The translations under genes were made by a program, and so were the position numbers. Positions 8,081 to 15,177 of a stretch of 27,481 bases of DNA are shown here, piece by piece. The notes under the pieces were generated by a model. That model was not told the DNA's origin. It saw only the letters and a list, made by a program, of their open reading frames with translations, and searched no databases. Within the stretch, counting starts at the first letter, position 1, and every line of letters starts with the position of its first letter. The stretch is from HGM04593 sp045654885 (GTDB lineage Bacteria > Bacteroidota > Bacteroidia > Bacteroidales > Bacteroidaceae). The DNA lies in the NCBI GenBank assembly GCA_045654885.1, contig JAZOOF010000042.1, positions 1 to 27,481 of the forward strand, written 5' to 3'.

Positions 8081-8625
8081 CAAACAGAAAGAAACTGGTT
8101 ACCGAGATGGGGCGCATCGATGGCGATGCGTTCCGCTCTGCCGACAAGTTGCCGCTTGTCGTTGTGCTCGACAACGTGCGCAGTTTGCATAACGTAGGCT
8201 CGGTGTTCCGCACGGGCGATGCCTTCCGCGTGGAGCGTATTGTGCTGTGCGGCATAACGGCAACACCGCCGAGTGCCGAGATTCACAAGACCGCCCTCGG
8301 TGCCGAGGATGTTGTCGAGTGGCAATATTTTGAATCGACAATGGATGCTGTTGAGGCTTTGCGTGGCGAGGGCTACAGTATATACTCCATTGAGCTTTGC
8401 GAGGGCAGCATCGCGCTGCAGGATTTTGCAGCTGCTTCGGGCGAACGCTATGCCGTTGTGCTTGGAAATGAGGTAAAAGGCGTGCAACAGACTGTTGTGG
8501 ATGCCTCGGACGGTGCCATTGAAATCCCGCAGTTCGGTACAAAACACTCGTTGAACGTGTCGGTCACAGCAGGAATGGTGATATGGGAGTTTGCAAAGAA
8601 ATGCGGACTTGTTCAGGCAAGGTAA
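8077..8625 (+). CDS. SpoU/TrmH-family RNA 2'-O-methyltransferase
   Basis: A SPOUT-class enzyme that uses S-adenosylmethionine to methylate a ribose 2'-OH in tRNA or rRNA; the target position cannot be told. The 182-aa product shows the three SpoU motifs in order: DNVRSLHNVGSVFRTGDAF near residues 31-49, VVLGNEVKGV, and IEIPQFGTKHSLNVSVTAG, whose residues form the cofactor-binding trefoil knot. The ATG at 8077 overlaps the CoA-transferase stop by 4 nt (ATGA), indicating translational coupling; a TTG at 8062 is less likely. It is short, lacking the N-terminal RNA-binding extension of RlmB, so it belongs to the compact TrmH/TrmL-like group. Transcription probably stops at 8875-8910. Confidence 0.9.
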   Translation: MTNRKKLVTEMGRIDGDAFRSADKLPLVVVLDNVRSLHNVGSVFRTGDAFRVERIVLCGITATPPSAEIHKTALGAEDVVEWQYFESTMDAVEALRGEGYSIYSIELCEGSIALQDFAAASGERYAVVLGNEVKGVQQTVVDASDGAIEIPQFGTKHSLNVSVTAGMVIWEFAKKCGLVQAR

Positions 8626-8632
8626 AAGCCGA

Positions 8633-8648
8633 GGTTTAATTTTAAACC
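8633..8648. repeat. Small inverted repeat GGTTTAA/TTAAACC
   Basis: GGTTTAA (8633-8639) and TTAAACC (8642-8648) form a compact stem just past the methyltransferase stop. There is no T-run after it, so it is a poor terminator on its own. Confidence 0.4.
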
Positions 8649-8770
8649 GAGGGTTCGACAACATCGGCAGCGGCAGGTCGCCGGTAGCGCCGACGAAGGT
8701 GGCGCCCTGCGGGTCGCGTTAAGGCGATGTTGTCAAAGCTGCAAAACAAATCAAACCGAGGGCTCGACAA
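8643..8770. repeat. Repeat-rich spacer with direct and inverted repeats
   Basis: Two near-identical direct copies of AAACCGAGGGtTCGACAA (one base differs, T or C) start near 8644 and 8753. Between them, GACAACATCG (8657-8666) pairs with CGATGTTGTC (8725-8734), enclosing a GC-rich core. This makes a compact intergenic element, not coding sequence. It resembles dispersed repeats, but I cannot confirm the copy number. Confidence 0.5.
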
Positions 8771-8784
8771 AGCGCCACCTGTAG

Positions 8785-8806
8785 GGGCAGACCGGTGTGT
8801 CTGCCC
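8785..8806. repeat. REP-like palindrome (GGGCAGAC...GTCTGCCC)
   Basis: GGGCAGAC (8785-8792) and GTCTGCCC (8799-8806) form an 8-bp stem with a 6-nt loop, preceded by GTAG. The pattern GTAGGGGC, then a palindrome, then GCCC is a frequent dispersed repeat in several bacterial phyla and is often mobilised by REP-associated (RAYT) transposases; none is encoded in this window. Confidence 0.5.
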
Positions 8807-8874
8807 AAGAACAACAGCAATAGCAATACCGCAAAAACAATGAGGGTGACCCCAAAATCTTTTTACTAAAAAGT

Positions 8875-8910
8875 AAACCCTGCTGGAATTTGCTCTAGCA
8901 GGGTTTTTTT
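8875..8910 (+). terminator. Rho-independent terminator
   Basis: AAACCCTGCT (8875-8884) and AGCAGGGTTT (8897-8906) form a 10-bp stem with a 12-nt loop, followed by a run of seven Ts (8904-8910, partly shared with the stem). It best terminates the plus-strand thioesterase-to-methyltransferase unit. On the minus strand the T-run after the stem is broken, but it may also stop the convergent small-gene cassette ending at 8942. Confidence 0.85.
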
Positions 8911-8941
8911 GTCCAAAAAGCGAACTCTTGAGTAGGCCTCA

Positions 8942-9205
8942 TTATCTCTTTTTTGTTGTTTTCTTCTTTGTTCCCGTTTTCTTGTTTTGGGTCTTTATTA
9001 TACGTTCTTTCTCCTTTATCTGCTTTTTCAAGCAGCGAATGATGTCATCTAATTGTTTGTTGAGGTCTTTGTGTTCAACATTTTCGATAACGATATCCTC
9101 AATATTTTCTTCTTCCGTGGAATATTCAAAAAACTCTGCACCCTCGCCGGTGTGCATATATCTCTCATAAATCTCATCGGTGTAATCGCTGTCGTAATAG
9201 CTCAT
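8942..9205 (-). CDS. Small acidic/lysine-tailed protein of unknown function
   Basis: 87 aa, not recognised. The N-terminal half is acidic and Tyr-rich (MSYYDSDYTDEIYERY, then EEENIEDIVIENVEHKD). Residues about 47-70 (LNKQLDDIIRCLKKQIKEKERI) look like a short coiled coil. The C-terminus is a run of lysines and threonines (KKTGTKKKTTKKR), a likely nucleic-acid or membrane-surface contact. It has no signal peptide or membrane segment. Its ATG overlaps the stop of the preceding gene by 4 nt (ATGA), so it is translated with that gene. Base composition is lower in GC than the flanking core genes. Confidence 0.6.
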   Translation of the reverse strand: MSYYDSDYTDEIYERYMHTGEGAEFFEYSTEEENIEDIVIENVEHKDLNKQLDDIIRCLKKQIKEKERIIKTQNKKTGTKKKTTKKR

Positions 9206-9558
9206 TTGAATTTGCTGTTTGATTGTATGATACTTTGCATTAAACCGACTATTTCATTTGCTATGCTTTTACTCCAGATTGTAAGAGATAAAAGCATGTT
9301 GGTAGGGTTGTTTGTCCCAATGAGCAAAACACAAGGTTCAGAGGTGTTGCCTTTTTCGTTGCACAAACAAGGGGCCTCCTCCATTCTGCACGAAAGAATA
9401 TCGCTGAAATTGTACTTTTCATCGTTAATGATAATTACTCTGGAGTATGCAAACTCCAAAATGTATTTCTTCCTTTTCTTGCTAATCCAAATTAGATTAG
9501 TGACCTTGCCGTACTCTTCCGATAGAGATTTTGTGTAATTATTCCATTCTGAATTCAT
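9202..9558 (-). CDS. AT-rich unknown protein, possibly PH-like
   Basis: 118 aa from the ATG at 9558 (MNSEWNNYTKSL); an upstream in-frame start at 9618 would run back into the preceding gene. No family is certain. The alternating pattern of short beta segments (NLIWISKKRKKYILEF, then YSRVIIINDEKYNFSDILSC), then SEPCVLLIGTNNP and a final amphipathic helix (SIANEIVGLMQSIIQ), recalls bacterial PH-like domains. That is a resemblance in layout only. It lies in the middle of a three-gene minus-strand cassette and shares an ATGA overlap with the next gene. Codon use is AT-rich against its neighbours, which suggests acquisition. Confidence 0.6.
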   Translation of the reverse strand: MNSEWNNYTKSLSEEYGKVTNLIWISKKRKKYILEFAYSRVIIINDEKYNFSDILSCRMEEAPCLCNEKGNTSEPCVLLIGTNNPTNMLLSLTIWSKSIANEIVGLMQSIIQSNSKFK

Positions 9559-9577
9559 AAATGACACTTTAACCTTG

Positions 9578-9949
9578 TTATTCCGGGTTGTTCTTGTAGT
9601 ATTCGTTCCACTCCTCAAGGACTTTCTGCCAGTCTACGGCCTCGCCGTCGGCAATGGCCTCGGCCTGCTGCATGGCTTCGTCATGCAGCTTTTTCTCGGC
9701 ATGGCGCAGTTTCATTGCCTCTATTGTGGCGTCGTCGAGCACCTGTATGCGTCCGCGGCGCAGGCATTCGTCAAGGTCGGCAGGGCCAAAGGCCTGCCCT
9801 TGTATGTTGAAGTCGGATATATTGAACTCAAAGACTGTACGCAGGGTGTGGCGCACCATCTTCTGCTGTGCACGGTTGGCACGCATCTTGCTGCCAAGCA
9901 GCTTGCGTATGACATCAATCTCCCGTTGTGAAAACTTTTTTCTTCCCAT
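9578..9949 (-). CDS. Conserved-looking basic/acidic small protein, unknown function
   Basis: 123 aa. The N-terminus is basic and helical (MGRKKFSQREIDVIRKLLGSK, then MRANRAQQKMVRHTLRT), a middle segment reads FNISDFNIQGQAFGPADLDECLRRGRIQVLDD, and the C-terminal half is a long charged helix ending WQKVLEEWNEYYKNNPE. The basic helix plus Phe/Asp-rich motif looks like a conserved small family of Bacteroidales from memory, but I cannot assign a name or function. Its GC content matches the core genes, unlike the two genes after it, which start 19 nt downstream. A good promoter precedes it. Confidence 0.7.
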   Translation of the reverse strand: MGRKKFSQREIDVIRKLLGSKMRANRAQQKMVRHTLRTVFEFNISDFNIQGQAFGPADLDECLRRGRIQVLDDATIEAMKLRHAEKKLHDEAMQQAEAIADGEAVDWQKVLEEWNEYYKNNPE

Positions 9950-9974
9950 CTTTTGTATTCTCTCTTTGCTTTTG

Positions 9975-10008
9975 CGAAAGTAGTTGTTTTTTGCATAAAC
10001 GGCAACAA
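9975..10008 (-). promoter_or_regulatory. Promoter of the small-gene cassette
   Basis: On the minus strand a TTGTTG (10003-10008) is followed about 20 bp later by TACTTTCG (9975-9982), close to the Bacteroidetes pattern of a -33 TTTG and a -7 TAnnTTTG. The predicted start, about 7 nt on, leaves a leader of roughly 20 nt before the ATG at 9949. Confidence 0.5.
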
Positions 10009-10123
10009 ATGGGTGCTCTTATTTGGGGGTGGTGACTCTCAAGGTGCTTTTTTGTGGCGGTCATGGCGCGTTAATTAATGTATTTAATATTCAAGATATA
10101 GTATATTAATAATAAAAAAAGAG

Positions 10124-10131
10124 TACCTTTG
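10124..10131 (+). promoter_or_regulatory. -7 box of the ABC exporter operon (TACCTTTG)
   Basis: TACCTTTG fits the Bacteroidetes -7 consensus TAnnTTTG exactly and lies in very AT-rich DNA 36 bp before the ATG at 10168. No clear TTTG is found 19-21 bp upstream. A TTG inside the box (10129) is in frame with the exporter, but as part of the promoter it is not a plausible start. Confidence 0.55.
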
Positions 10132-10167
10132 TCGGGTATTTTTACACAAAACAAAAGAAACAGGTTT

Positions 10168-12009
10168 ATGAAGGAGTTTTTTAAGGTCTTGAGAAGGTTT
10201 GTCCCGCCCTACAGGAAGTATCTTGTTCTGTCTGTGGTGTTCACTCTGCTGTCGGCTGTGCTCAATGTGTTCTCCTTTATGGTGCTGATACCGATATTGC
10301 AGATTCTGTTCAAGGTCACCGAGCCTGTGGAGGCCGATTTCATTGCGTGGAGCGCGATGGACTCCGGCAATGCCAAGGAGGTGCTCATGAACAATGTGCA
10401 GTATTATATGAATGAGTTTATCGGCACCCATGGCGCGTCGATGATGCTGTTGCTGCTCGGTTTGTTCCTGGTATTCATGACACTGCTGAAGACTGCCAGC
10501 TATTTTGCCTCTTCGGCAGCCATCATACCCCTTCGCACAGGTATTGTACGCGACCTTCGTACAATGATGTACGACAAGGTGGTCTCCTTGCCGTTGGGCT
10601 TCTTTTCAAAGGAGAAGAAAGGTGATATAATTGCCCGCATGACCAGTGATGTTACCGAGGTGGAGAATTCTATCGTAACCTCGCTCGACATGCTCATAAA
10701 GAACCCGATATTCATTGTGATATATTTTGTGACGCTTATCTATGTCAGTTGGGAACTCACGCTCTTTACCATTTGCGTGACACCGCTGCTTGGATGGATT
10801 ATGGGAGCCATAGGCCGTAAACTGAAGGCCCGCTCCATTGTTGTGCAGGAGAGGCTCGGCGAGACCACGTCGCAGATGGAGGAGACCATTGGCGGCCTGC
10901 GCGTTGTAAAGGCCTTTGTTGCCGAGAAAAAGATGTCGGGCCGTTTCGCAAAATGTTGCGAAGCACTGCGTAGCGCGGTGATGCGCGTCACAATGCGTCA
11001 GGCGCTGGCTCACCCGGTGAGCGAGTTCCTTGGCACATGTATCATTGTCATTGTGCTGTGGTTCGGCGGCACGCTTATACTTAGCGAGAACTCGCCAATA
11101 TCGGCAGCGGCATTCATCTACTACCTTACAATGCTCTACAGCATAATAAACCCGGTGAAGGAGCTGTCGAAGGCATCATACTCCATTCCGCGCGGACTTG
11201 CATCAATGGAGCGTGTCGATGCAATCCTCGAAGCCGGGAACCCCATTACCGATGGCGAGAAGGGCATTGAGTTGCCCGATGTGAAAGAGGGAATAGAGTA
11301 TAAGGACATCACATTCTCCTATGACGGTGAGCGTAACGTGCTTAAAGGCATCAATCTCAGGATTGAGAAGGGAAAGACCGTGGCGCTTGTGGGGCAGTCG
11401 GGTAGCGGAAAGTCCACCATGGTGGACCTTGTACCCCGTTTCTACGATGTTGTGCAGGGCGAGATAACCATCGACGGTGTGAACGTGAAGGATATGAAGG
11501 TGTCGTCGTTGCGTGCCCTCATTGGTAATGTCAACCAGGAGGCAATCCTCTTCAACGACACATTCTACAACAACATAACCTTTGGTGTGGAGAACGCTAC
11601 AATGGAGCAGGTGATTGAGGCTGCCAGGATTGCCAATGCCCACGATTTCATCATGGCGACCGAAAAGGGCTACGACACCTGTGTGGGTGACAGGGGATGC
11701 CTGCTGTCGGGCGGTCAGCGCCAAAGGATAAGTATAGCGCGTGCCATTCTCAAGAATCCGCCTATCCTCATCCTTGACGAGGCTACATCGGCGCTCGACA
11801 CCGAGAGTGAGCGTCTGGTACAGGAGGCTCTTGAGCGCCTTATGAAGACACGCACCACCATTGCCATTGCGCACCGTCTCTCTACAATAAAGAATGCCGA
11901 TGAGATTTGCGTTCTGCGTGACGGTGAGATTGTGGAGCGTGGAAAGCATGACGAACTTATTGAATTGAACGGCGTATATAAGCGCCTTAACGATATGCAG
12001 GCTTTGTAA
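10168..12009 (+). CDS. MsbA-type ABC exporter (fused permease/ATPase)
   Basis: A half-transporter that dimerises in the inner membrane to flip or export lipids or other hydrophobic substrates using ATP. The 613-aa product has a six-helix transmembrane domain in about the first 320 residues. The nucleotide-binding domain follows: Walker A GQSGSGKS (409-416), signature LSGGQ (513-517), Walker B ILILDE (D537, E538) and H-loop His569. It is the usual length for MsbA, but the lipid A flippase and related multidrug exporters cannot be told apart by motifs, so no symbol is given. The ATG at 10168 follows a -7 box. The LOG-family gene starts 2 nt after its stop, forming an operon. Confidence 0.92.
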   Translation: MKEFFKVLRRFVPPYRKYLVLSVVFTLLSAVLNVFSFMVLIPILQILFKVTEPVEADFIAWSAMDSGNAKEVLMNNVQYYMNEFIGTHGASMMLLLLGLFLVFMTLLKTASYFASSAAIIPLRTGIVRDLRTMMYDKVVSLPLGFFSKEKKGDIIARMTSDVTEVENSIVTSLDMLIKNPIFIVIYFVTLIYVSWELTLFTICVTPLLGWIMGAIGRKLKARSIVVQERLGETTSQMEETIGGLRVVKAFVAEKKMSGRFAKCCEALRSAVMRVTMRQALAHPVSEFLGTCIIVIVLWFGGTLILSENSPISAAAFIYYLTMLYSIINPVKELSKASYSIPRGLASMERVDAILEAGNPITDGEKGIELPDVKEGIEYKDITFSYDGERNVLKGINLRIEKGKTVALVGQSGSGKSTMVDLVPRFYDVVQGEITIDGVNVKDMKVSSLRALIGNVNQEAILFNDTFYNNITFGVENATMEQVIEAARIANAHDFIMATEKGYDTCVGDRGCLLSGGQRQRISIARAILKNPPILILDEATSALDTESERLVQEALERLMKTRTTIAIAHRLSTIKNADEICVLRDGEIVERGKHDELIELNGVYKRLNDMQAL

Positions 12010-12011
12010 CT

Positions 12012-12551
12012 ATGAAAAATGTTGCGGTATTTTGTGCAGCATCGGAGAATATTGCTCCGGGCTATTTTGAGGCTGCAGCCGAGGTTGGTACCATGCTTGG
12101 CCGCATGGGGACTACATTGGTTTATGGCGGTGCACGTTTCGGGTTGATGGAGGCTACAGCCAAGGCTGCAAAGGCCGCCGGTGCACGTATTGTGGGTGTG
12201 GTGCCCCATATTCTTGTGGAGCGTGACCGCGTGAGCGGCTTGCTCGACGAGCAGGTGGGTTGCCGCAATTTGAGTGAGCGCAAGGATATTATGCTTGAGC
12301 GCAGCGACATGTTGGTGGCATTGCCGGGCGGCATCGGTACGCTCGACGAGATTTTCCACGTGCTGGCGGCTGCTACAATAGGCTATCACACAAAACGTGT
12401 GGTGCTGTATAACGTGAACGGCTTCTGGAACCCGCTGCTGGCAACGGTTGAGGAGATGTCGCAGGCCGGTTTTGTGCGCGGCGAGATGGAGAAATATTTG
12501 ATTGTGGCAAACAGTGTTGCCGAACTTGAGGATTTAATAAGAAACAACTGA
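12012..12551 (+). CDS. LOG-family (TIGR00730) nucleoside-monophosphate phosphoribohydrolase
   Basis: Proteins of this family hydrolyse the N-glycosidic bond of nucleoside 5'-monophosphates such as cytokinin riboside monophosphate or AMP. The 179-aa Rossmann-like protein has YGGARFGLM (38-46) and the family signature PGGIGTLDEI (105-114), with Glu113 in the active site and the ERK segment (89-91) before it. It is often annotated as lysine decarboxylase, which is wrong for this family. It is cytosolic and lies between the exporter and a PfkB kinase with gaps of only 2 and 4 nt. A role in nucleotide salvage or damage clean-up is inferred. Confidence 0.9.
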   Translation: MKNVAVFCAASENIAPGYFEAAAEVGTMLGRMGTTLVYGGARFGLMEATAKAAKAAGARIVGVVPHILVERDRVSGLLDEQVGCRNLSERKDIMLERSDMLVALPGGIGTLDEIFHVLAAATIGYHTKRVVLYNVNGFWNPLLATVEEMSQAGFVRGEMEKYLIVANSVAELEDLIRNN

Positions 12552-12555
12552 GAAG

Positions 12556-13482
12556 ATGGCTAAAGTTATTGGAATAGGAGAGACTGTATTTGATATTTTG
12601 TTCAAGAATGACACACCCGTAAAGGCTGTGCCGGGCGGGTCGGTCTATAATTGTATAATTTCCCTGGGACGTTGCGGCGTGCCGGCCGAGTTCATCAGCG
12701 AGGTGGGCGATGACCGCATTGGCAGGATTATACTGGAACACTTGAGGGAGAATAATGTGGACACATCGGCCGTGTGCTGTTTTTCGGGCGGTAAATCACC
12801 CCTTGCACTGGCATTCCTCAACGAGAACAACGACGCGGAGTACATCTTCTACAAGGACTACCCGAACAACCGTCTCGAGGTGGAGTTCCCTGTTATAAAG
12901 GAGGGTGATATTGTTGTGTATGGCTCATATTTTGTATTGAACCCCGTTCTGCGTGCCAAGACCAAGGCTTTCCTTGAGTATGCACATGAGCAGGGTGCCG
13001 TGCTTTTCTATGATATAAATTTTAGGAAGAACCATGTTACCGAGCGCATAAAGCTTGCCGAGGCTCTCATCGAGAACCTTGAACTTGCCGACATTGTACG
13101 TGGCTCGGCCGACGATTTCAGATATCTCTATGAGATGGACGATGCCGAAAAGATATATAACCAGAAGATAAAGTTCTATTGTCCTAATTTCATATTTACC
13201 AACGGTGGCGGTGATGTAAGGTTCTTCACCCGTGGTGTCAGTGCCGTCTATCCGGTGAAAAATGTTGAGGTGGTGAGCACGGTGGGTGCCGGTGACAATT
13301 TCAATGCAGGTGTGCTCTATGGCCTTTCCAAGGCTGGCATGACCCGTGAGAAACTGGCACAACTTACAGCTGCCGAGTGGGACGGTATAATATCAAAAGG
13401 ATTGGATTTCAGTGCTCATGCCTGTACATTGATTGAGAACTATGTAGACAAGGCCTGGGCGCAGGATTATATAAAGGAGTAA
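12556..13482 (+). CDS. PfkB/ribokinase-family sugar kinase
   Basis: Phosphorylates a sugar or nucleoside with ATP; fructokinase-like enzymes are the closest guess, but the substrate is not readable. The 308-aa product has the N-terminal PfkB signature (PGGSVYNCIISLGRCG, residues 26-41, binding the sugar) and the C-terminal anion-hole signature STVGAGDNFNAG (241-252) with the catalytic base Asp247. The C-terminal signature begins S-T instead of the common D-T. It starts 4 nt after the LOG gene, which suggests the two act in related nucleotide/sugar salvage; that is inference. A weak hairpin follows its stop. Confidence 0.9.
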   Translation: MAKVIGIGETVFDILFKNDTPVKAVPGGSVYNCIISLGRCGVPAEFISEVGDDRIGRIILEHLRENNVDTSAVCCFSGGKSPLALAFLNENNDAEYIFYKDYPNNRLEVEFPVIKEGDIVVYGSYFVLNPVLRAKTKAFLEYAHEQGAVLFYDINFRKNHVTERIKLAEALIENLELADIVRGSADDFRYLYEMDDAEKIYNQKIKFYCPNFIFTNGGGDVRFFTRGVSAVYPVKNVEVVSTVGAGDNFNAGVLYGLSKAGMTREKLAQLTAAEWDGIISKGLDFSAHACTLIENYVDKAWAQDYIKE

Positions 13483-13491
13483 CGTCATTAT

Positions 13492-13523
13492 TGCCCCATT
13501 AGGGCATTGTGGCTTTAATTTTT
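13492..13523 (+). terminator. Weak hairpin after the kinase gene
   Basis: TGCCC (13492-13496) and GGGCA (13502-13506) form a short stem with a 5-nt loop. A T-rich tract with interruptions follows (TTGTGGCTTTAATTTTTT). It may only attenuate transcription into the efflux genes, which start at 13537. Confidence 0.3.
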
Positions 13524-13536
13524 TAAAATCATTACT

Positions 13537-15165
13537 ATGAGAAAGATATTTTTTACGGCAATTGCGGCAATTGCCTTGTGTGGCTGTTCGGGCCACAACC
13601 ACAGTGAAGCCGATGCTCATCACAACGTGCACGTGCACATGCACAGTTTTACGGCATATACACACCGTGCCGAGCTCTTTCTGCAGCATGAGGGGCTCGA
13701 AGTTGGCAAAAAGGCCTGCATAACCCTTTATGCAACAGCACTGTCCGATTTCAAGCCGCTCAATGCCGGCGAGGTATCACTGTTGCTCAGGCTGGGCGGC
13801 AAGAGCTACACCGCAACGGCCGATGCCCACCATGGCGGAATGTACCATTTTGAACTTACTCCCGAGAGTGCCGGTCACGGAACAATATATATAACCGTGG
13901 GCGATGAGAAAGCTCATTTCGATGTTGAGATAACCGAGTGTTGCAGTCATGACCACGGCCATGAACACGCTCATGCTCATGAGGGTCACAGCCACGATGG
14001 CCATAACCACGATGGTCACGGCCATTCGCACGAAGCTGACCATGCCGGGCACGACCACACCTCTCACTCACACGGTCACTCCCACGCTCATAGCCACGAC
14101 CCGCATCCCGGACATGGTGTAGAGACGCCTGCAAAGGAGGGTGATGTATCCTTTACCAAGGAGCAGAGCTGGATGGTTGATTTTGCAACCGAAGAGGTGA
14201 AGGTGAGCAACTTTGCCGGCACTGTGAAGGTTGCGGCAAAGGTCGAGGCACTCCCCGGCGACTTTACCACTGTCATTGCCACGACAAGCGGCAAGGTGCA
14301 GTTTGCGGGTAATGTACTCGAAGGTATGCCTGTGGCTGTTGATGAGGCTCTTTTCTATCTTGAGGGTGGTGATGTCACCGATAACGATGCTGCTGTGAAA
14401 TTTGCCGAGGCCGAGAGCAACTACGAACTTGCAAAGGCCGATTTCGAGCGCAAGAAGAACCTTTTCATCGACAAAGTGGTGCCCGAGCGTGAATATCAGG
14501 CGGCCGAGGCTGCCTATCGTCAGGCCGAGGCGCGTTTCGAGAGCATGAAACGCAATTTCGGCGAGGGAAAGGTGACATTGAAATCCACAATGAACGGCAC
14601 TGTTGCCACACTGCTTGTTGCCAACGGCGATTATGTGGAGCCCGGTACACCGCTTGCCGTTGTGCAGCGCGAGGGCAGAATCAATCTTGTTGCCGAACTG
14701 CCCGTGCGTTATGCTCCGCAGTTGCAGGATATTGCAACCGTGAATGTGGAGACTGCCGTTGGCAATGTGTACGATGCTGCCGAGTTTGGCGGTTCGCCTG
14801 TTGTGGGCCGTGTTGCCAACAGTTGCAACATGCTGCCATTGACAGTCACTTGTGCGGCTCTGCCGGGTGTGGTTACAGGCAGCATTGTAACGCTCTACAT
14901 ATCTTCAATCTCCGACGATGTACATGCGGTGGCTGTTCCACGCACGGCGCTTGTCGAGGAGATGGGCAATATGTTCGTTTTTGTGCAGAACAACCCCGTC
15001 TCTTTTGAAAAACGCAGTGTGACGGTCGGTGCAACCGATGGCCGCTATGTGCAGCTGCTCGGCGGTGTGGTACCCGGCGAACGTGTTGTGAGCAAGGGTG
15101 GTGTTTTGTTGAAACTGTCACAGGGTGCTGCAGCGCTCGACCCTCACGCAGGTCACGTACATTAA
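13537..15165 (+). CDS. RND efflux periplasmic adaptor lipoprotein, histidine-rich (CzcB/CusB-like)
   Basis: Membrane-fusion subunit that links an RND pump to an outer-membrane channel; the chemistry points to divalent metals. The 542-aa product has a lipoprotein signal with lipobox LCGC (acylated Cys17). An N-terminal beta-domain (about 37-132) resembles the extra domain of metal-efflux adaptors. A striking segment at 138-193 has 24 His in 56 residues, mostly H-x-H and H-D-G-H units. The HlyD-like barrel, the alpha-hairpin (about 285-340) and the distal domain follow, and the C-terminus ends HAGHVH. The N-terminus (20-43) is also His-rich. The permease gene starts 12 nt after the stop. Zinc, cobalt, nickel or copper could be the ligand; the His segment would bind or sense metal in the periplasm (inferred). 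Confidence 0.92.
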   Translation: MRKIFFTAIAAIALCGCSGHNHSEADAHHNVHVHMHSFTAYTHRAELFLQHEGLEVGKKACITLYATALSDFKPLNAGEVSLLLRLGGKSYTATADAHHGGMYHFELTPESAGHGTIYITVGDEKAHFDVEITECCSHDHGHEHAHAHEGHSHDGHNHDGHGHSHEADHAGHDHTSHSHGHSHAHSHDPHPGHGVETPAKEGDVSFTKEQSWMVDFATEEVKVSNFAGTVKVAAKVEALPGDFTTVIATTSGKVQFAGNVLEGMPVAVDEALFYLEGGDVTDNDAAVKFAEAESNYELAKADFERKKNLFIDKVVPEREYQAAEAAYRQAEARFESMKRNFGEGKVTLKSTMNGTVATLLVANGDYVEPGTPLAVVQREGRINLVAELPVRYAPQLQDIATVNVETAVGNVYDAAEFGGSPVVGRVANSCNMLPLTVTCAALPGVVTGSIVTLYISSISDDVHAVAVPRTALVEEMGNMFVFVQNNPVSFEKRSVTVGATDGRYVQLLGGVVPGERVVSKGGVLLKLSQGAAALDPHAGHVH

Positions 15166-15177
15166 TGGTTTGACGCT

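Noticed and set aside
9950..10123. tRNA or other RNA gene in the divergent gap
   Set aside because: No cloverleaf, T-loop motif or CCA end was found; only promoter-like elements are visible.
10129..10167. Upstream TTG start for the ABC exporter
   Set aside because: The TTG is part of the -7 box, so it would lie at or before the transcription start; the ATG at 10168 is preferred.
13969..14115. Tandem repeat or CRISPR-like array
   Set aside because: The periodic CAC/CAT-rich DNA is the coding sequence for the histidine-rich adaptor segment; there are no constant-length spacers.
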